A stretch of DNA of 39,239 bases, from IMG/VR virus record IMGVR_UViG_3300025300_000031, positions 1-39,239 of that record; one strand, 5' to 3'. Below, one piece after another: positions 37,150 through 39,239 of this stretch (its first letter is position 1; every line of letters begins with the position of its first letter). Under the pieces are notes generated by a model, which made no database searches, had not been told where the DNA came from, and was given only the letters and a program-made list of their open reading frames with translations. Made by a program: the position numbers and the translations under genes. Source of the DNA: a virus.

Positions 37150-37179
37150 AAAAAAAGAGCCCGGGATTTTCCCGGGCTC
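37150..37179 (-). terminator. Rho-independent terminator after the gene cassettes
   Basis: A ten-base stem (GAGCCCGGGA / TCCCGGGCTC) with a 3-base loop is followed, on the minus strand, by seven T residues. It ends the transcript that starts at the strong promoter near 39040 and covers the small gene, the Gp88-like gene and the cassettes. It also shields the iteron array behind it. Confidence 0.9.
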
Positions 37180-37184
37180 TTCGG

Positions 37185-37233
37185 GCGGCCCGGAGGGCCG
37201 ATATCTCGGCCCGCCGGGGCGCCCGGAGGCGCC
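37185..37233. repeat. Cassette repeat, copy A
   Basis: A 49-base element identical to copies B and C except for one base (G at 37213 instead of A). It can form several hairpins: GGCCC-GGA-GGGCC, GGGCCGA-TATC-TCGGCCC and GGCGCC-CGGA-GGCGCC, all in one unit. Here it lies between the stop of the first cassette gene (3 bases away) and the terminator, with no leader or gene on its other side. It may mark the end of the array. Confidence 0.85.
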
Positions 37234-37235
37234 CG

Positions 37236-37517
37236 TCACACAAATACCGATAACCCGAACAGCGGACGGGTATACACCAGGATTTCAGGATCTGATAAAA
37301 AATCAACATCCGGGTTCCGCGACGCCGCCTCTTCCGCGAGGTGCAGCAGATCCGGCATGTCCTGGATTGCATAATCCGCCGCTAGATCTCTATCCCCTGT
37401 ATCGTAGGATCGAGTCAGATCGTGTCCGCCCTCCGCCGCCAAGGCGTGCATCAAAGCCCGAAGTTGCGTCAATTGCGCCGCCGATACTTCTATCTCTGCT
37501 CCGTACATCCGTTCCAT
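37236..37517 (-). CDS. Cassette gene 1, unknown acidic protein
   Basis: 93 residues from ATG 37517, after AAGGGGG in the repeat leader; a longer frame reading into the repeat is rejected. The protein is acidic and helical (YGAEIEVSAAQLTQLRALMHAL, DRDLAADYAIQDMPDLLHLAE) and ends with a hydrophobic LFGLSVFV. Stop and start sit 3 bases from repeat A and 11 bases from the leader of copy B. No family is recognised. Being bounded by repeats suggests it can be gained or lost as a unit. Confidence 0.6.
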   Translation of the reverse strand: MERMYGAEIEVSAAQLTQLRALMHALAAEGGHDLTRSYDTGDRDLAADYAIQDMPDLLHLAEEAASRNPDVDFLSDPEILVYTRPLFGLSVFV

Positions 37518-37527
37518 TTTCCGACCC

Positions 37528-37603
37528 CCTTGATATTCCGCCTGGGTCATCCAAGCGGCCCGGAGGGCCGATATCTCGGCCCACCGGGGCGCCCGGAGGC
37601 GCC
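37528..37603. repeat. Cassette repeat, copy B with leader
   Basis: The 49-base core (37555-37603) matches copies A and C. It is joined to a 27-base leader (37528-37554), shared with copy C apart from two bases, that reads on the minus strand as GGAT(G/A)ACCCAGGCGGAATA followed by TCAAGG. The leader ends in the ribosome site of cassette gene 1. The whole unit works as a repeated 5' untranslated region, not only as a spacer. Confidence 0.88.
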
Positions 37604-37607
37604 TGGT

Positions 37608-37808
37608 CTATGTCCTGTGGACAACGACAGTCCTACCTGAGATTCGTTTCCAGCTGACTTCTTTGGCCTCGAGGGCGCATCCAGCAATAGGCCGCAGGAC
37701 GCACGCCCTTTTAATCGCCATTTCCGCCGATGGCGCGGTCACCCGCAACGTCTCAATCACTCTCTCGTTCATTTTGGCGACGATCAGAAACTGGGTTTTG
37801 CGGCCCAT
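37608..37808 (-). CDS. Cassette gene 2, small basic protein
   Basis: 66 residues from ATG 37808 after AAGGAG in the leader. The protein is short, basic and mixed alpha/beta (FLIVAKMNERVIETLRVTAPS, AEMAIKRACVLRPIAG). Its two cysteines are not paired. The stop is five bases from copy B. It is unrelated by eye to cassette gene 1, which is what one expects if different genes occupy similar repeat-bounded slots. Confidence 0.6.
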   Translation of the reverse strand: MGRKTQFLIVAKMNERVIETLRVTAPSAEMAIKRACVLRPIAGCALEAKEVSWKRISGRTVVVHRT

Positions 37809-37817
37809 TATCCGGCT

Positions 37818-37893
37818 CCTTGATATTCCGCCTGGGTTATCCAGGCGGCCCGGAGGGCCGATATCTCGGCCCACCGGGGCGCCCGGAGGCGCC
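37818..37893. repeat. Cassette repeat, copy C with leader
   Basis: Core at 37845-37893, identical to copy B; leader at 37818-37844 differs from B's by two bases. It separates cassette gene 2 from the Gp88-like gene, whose stop at 37923 is 30 bases away. On the minus strand it lies before the ribosome site of cassette gene 2. The strong GC hairpins should also affect transcript stability or translation. Confidence 0.88.
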
Positions 37894-37922
37894 TTTATGG
37901 GGGGATTCCTGAGATGCGTTGA

Positions 37923-38726
37923 CTACTTTCTTTTTTCTCTATCCCACTCCATGCCCTGACCGATCTTCCATGCCCTAATTGAATCCATTAAGGCTTGGTC
38001 CGCAAGGCCTGCGCCGGAACCGTGTGTTGCGAAACCGATCGTAATCTCCGCTCGCTTCAACCTGGATACGTCCAGGCAAAGCCGACATTTGACGCAAGGA
38101 ACGTGTTGTGTTTGAGCTGGGCACGGAACGATCGTGTGGCCGTCAAGCTGATAGGCGCGATCGGATTTAAACCGATCGACCACGATGGCCGTAGCGTATC
38201 CGCGTGATCGTGCCAACCTGATATCGGCGGTTGTCTCACATGATGCGATCACGTTAGCACCATACCAGTATTTTTCAAGTATTGTGCGCCAACCGTGGGC
38301 GAAGGCCCAAGCGGACACTACGGCCCCGTAGAGCCGCATGGCGCGCTTTTGATAGCGCACCATGGCGCGGCCTACCTTAGAAGCCGAGCGCCTATCCGGG
38401 CAATCACCAACTACGGCATGACGAAAATCCCGAACGGGATCTAATGCGTCAATTCTTTTCACGTACGCATTTATGATCCGTCGGATAGTTGCGGCCTTCC
38501 CGAAGATCGCAACCCAGGCCTTCGCAATCTTGTTGATCCTTCGGGTTGTAAATGCCGTATTTCCACTTTCGGCATAGCAACCCGAACCAAGGAACGGGCA
38601 ATCATTGGGGCACGTTTCCTGTGAGAGATAACTAGCATTGACTGATAGGCCTTCGGCCTTGCGGAGTTCTGGGTTCCCGACCAACTTTGCGTTTTGGCTT
38701 TTTTCCTTTATTGTGAATCCGTTCAT
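37923..38726 (-). CDS. Gp88-like phage protein with Cys-rich motif
   Basis: 267 residues. The N-terminal 60 contain KLVGNPELRKAEGLSVNASYLS then TCPNDCPFLGSGCYAESG, the signature of the 'Gene 88'/Gp88-like phage family (KLV...TCP..CP...GCYA). The middle is helical and basic (VGRAMVRYQKRAMRLYGAVVS), and the end has a second cysteine cluster (PCPAQTQHVPCVKCRLCLD) next to ETTADIRLARSRGYATAIVV. Cysteines could bind a metal or iron-sulphur cluster. The family is widespread in phages, and I know no firm function. It is the second gene behind the strong minus-strand promoter. Confidence 0.75.
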   Translation of the reverse strand: MNGFTIKEKSQNAKLVGNPELRKAEGLSVNASYLSQETCPNDCPFLGSGCYAESGNTAFTTRRINKIAKAWVAIFGKAATIRRIINAYVKRIDALDPVRDFRHAVVGDCPDRRSASKVGRAMVRYQKRAMRLYGAVVSAWAFAHGWRTILEKYWYGANVIASCETTADIRLARSRGYATAIVVDRFKSDRAYQLDGHTIVPCPAQTQHVPCVKCRLCLDVSRLKRAEITIGFATHGSGAGLADQALMDSIRAWKIGQGMEWDREKRK

Positions 38727-38743
38727 TTTCCCATTCCCCTAAT

Positions 38744-38767
38744 GGGCCCGGGACAATTCCCGGGCCC
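38744..38767. promoter_or_regulatory. Perfect hairpin between the first two minus-strand early genes
   Basis: GGGCCCGGGA (38744-38753) and TCCCGGGCCC (38758-38767) form a perfect ten-base stem with a CAAT loop and no T run. It lies 17 bases upstream of the Gp88-like start. The stem resembles the terminator at 37150-37179 (both have a CCCGGGA core). A processing or mRNA-stability element is likely. Confidence 0.7.
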
Positions 38768-38777
38768 GGATTGAATG

Positions 38778-38984
38778 CTATCGATCGGATCGCATGATCC
38801 GATCGTACATGGCCCGGACGTCTACCCAGGCGACGAACCCGTCGCCCATCGCATCCTTCAGAGCGGCCAAGATATCTTCCTGTGGGACGTCTTCCCAGTC
38901 CGCGTCAAGGCAAAGATCCGCCTTACGGGCACGATCCCTATTCCATGAGTAACTTTTTTTCTGGTACCGATCTTTGTCTCTCAT
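38778..38984 (-). CDS. Small acidic/basic unknown protein, first minus-strand early gene
   Basis: 68 residues from ATG 38984, with CGGAGAACGGG upstream. It has a basic N-terminus (MRDKDRYQKKSYSWNRDRARK) and an acidic, helical remainder (DLCLDADWEDVPQEDILAAL, then MGDGFVAWVDVRAMYDRIM). No family is recognised. Lying directly behind the strong promoter at 39040-39068, it is likely to be expressed early and well, and could be a host-takeover protein. Confidence 0.6.
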   Translation of the reverse strand: MRDKDRYQKKSYSWNRDRARKADLCLDADWEDVPQEDILAALKDAMGDGFVAWVDVRAMYDRIMRSDR

Positions 38985-39039
38985 TTTCCCGTTCTCCGTT
39001 TAGGTGTTACTCATTGATCCCTTGACCAACTTGATTACT

Positions 39040-39068
39040 ATTTTACAAAATAGATATCAGAGTGTCAA
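39040..39068 (-). promoter_or_regulatory. Strong sigma-70-type promoter
   Basis: On the minus strand TTGACA (39063-39068) and TAAAAT (39040-39045) are spaced by 17 bases, close to the ideal. A/T-rich sequence with two TGAAAAAAAA-type runs lies upstream (39087-39108), as in UP elements. It would drive the genes 38984 to 37236 and end at the terminator 37150-37179. This is the best promoter in the window. Confidence 0.9.
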
Positions 39069-39130
39069 GGGAAAAATGGGCTAAATTGAAAAAAAATGAA
39101 AAAAAATATAGACCGACAAATACAAGATTT

Positions 39131-39146
39131 TGGCACAGAGATTGCA
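39131..39146 (+). promoter_or_regulatory. Sigma-54-type (-24/-12) promoter
   Basis: TGGCAC then five bases then TTGCA at 39131-39146, with GG and GC separated by 10 bases, matches the sigma-54 consensus TGGCACG-N4-TTGCA/T except for one base. The start of transcription would be near 39157. It points toward the window end, that is toward the early operon at 132 if the genome is circular. Sigma-54 promoters need an activator and are rare in phages. Confidence 0.6.
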
Positions 39147-39167
39147 AGAAACATCTGGGGCCTGCTA

Positions 39168-39215
39168 ACTGTTAACAGTCAACTGTGATGTTTGGGGGGC
39201 GAAATTGTTAACAAT
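39168..39215. promoter_or_regulatory. Pair of GTTAAC palindromes, candidate operators
   Basis: Two perfect 12-base palindromes, ACTGTTAACAGT at 39168-39179 and ATTGTTAACAAT at 39204-39215, share the core TGTTAACA and are 36 bases apart from centre to centre. They lie 11-58 bases after the predicted sigma-54 start site, so a bound protein would block transcription. The XRE or HTH protein of the early operon is the natural candidate, but binding is not shown. Confidence 0.7.
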
Positions 39216-39239
39216 CGGCAATCGACTGTGGGCTGTTGA

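Noticed and set aside
37100-37657. Plus-strand frame of 185 residues across the cassette array
   Set aside because: Created by the GC-rich repeats; it repeats the sequence RPEGRYLGPPGRPEA in each copy, and is antisense to the cassette genes and the terminator.
37150-37893. CRISPR array interpretation of the three 49-base repeats
   Set aside because: Spacings are about 320 and 240 bases, hold genes with ribosome sites, and there are no cas genes.
1-39239. Temperate lifestyle with integrase, attachment site or CI-type repressor
   Set aside because: No integrase, excisionase or repressor with a protease domain was found; the XRE and HTH proteins alone do not prove lysogeny.

Overview
The window looks like a complete, or nearly complete, circularly permuted genome of a short-tailed (podovirus-type) double-stranded DNA phage of a Gram-negative host. 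The evidence is a full head and DNA-injection gene set (large terminase, portal, scaffold, capsid, adaptor, nozzle-like protein, tail fibre, three large internal-protein candidates), no tape-measure or tail-tube genes, a lipoprotein, Sec signal peptides and O-antigen-ligase-like membrane proteins. No integrase, DNA polymerase, helicase or primase is visible, so the phage probably replicates with the host replisome. The host cannot be named; a good sigma-54 promoter match only says that it probably has sigma-54. Both window ends fall in one non-coding divergent control region, which fits a circular assembly cut at a repeat array.

Layout. (1) 1-6049, plus strand: early genes in a tight overlapping operon. 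They are an HTH protein, two paralogous unknowns, a small M15 peptidase (endolysin candidate), an SSB-like protein with a DDLPF tail, an XRE regulator, a PD-(D/E)XK nuclease, a RusA resolvase, small proteins, a replication-protein-O-like protein, a G39P-like helicase loader and a ribbon-helix-helix protein. A terminator and a hairpin-rich 330-base stretch interrupt this at 4756-5158. (2) 6132-32954, minus strand: the late operon, read right to left. It carries small zinc proteins, portal, scaffold, capsid, adaptor, nozzle, fibre and internal proteins, then exported proteins and a holin-type lysis set, and ends in a 21-residue lysine-rich peptide. Two different O-antigen-ligase/Wzy-like proteins (24405-25685 and 9407-10657) sit inside it, each beside genes for Sec-exported proteins. 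(3) 32955-33602: a non-coding control region with a promoter, long perfect inverted repeats and TGTTAC-type half-sites. (4) 33603-36895, minus strand: terminase and small genes, including a degenerate citrate-synthase-like protein without two catalytic residues. (5) 36896-39239: iterons, a terminator, two single-gene cassettes bounded by three almost identical structured repeats, a Gp88-like Cys protein, a small gene, and the divergent region with a strong sigma-70-type promoter (minus), a sigma-54-type promoter (plus) and paired GTTAAC palindromes.

Working model (inference): early genes act on the host replisome (loader, O-like protein, SSB, nuclease, RusA). Late genes build a podovirus particle and also make envelope and exported proteins that may remodel the host surface polysaccharide. 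The items most worth following up are the citrate-synthase-like pseudoenzyme, the paired Wzy/exported-protein modules, the repeat-bounded cassettes, the sigma-54/operator region, and a 62-base portal-gene fragment placed in frame behind a stop codon of another virion gene.
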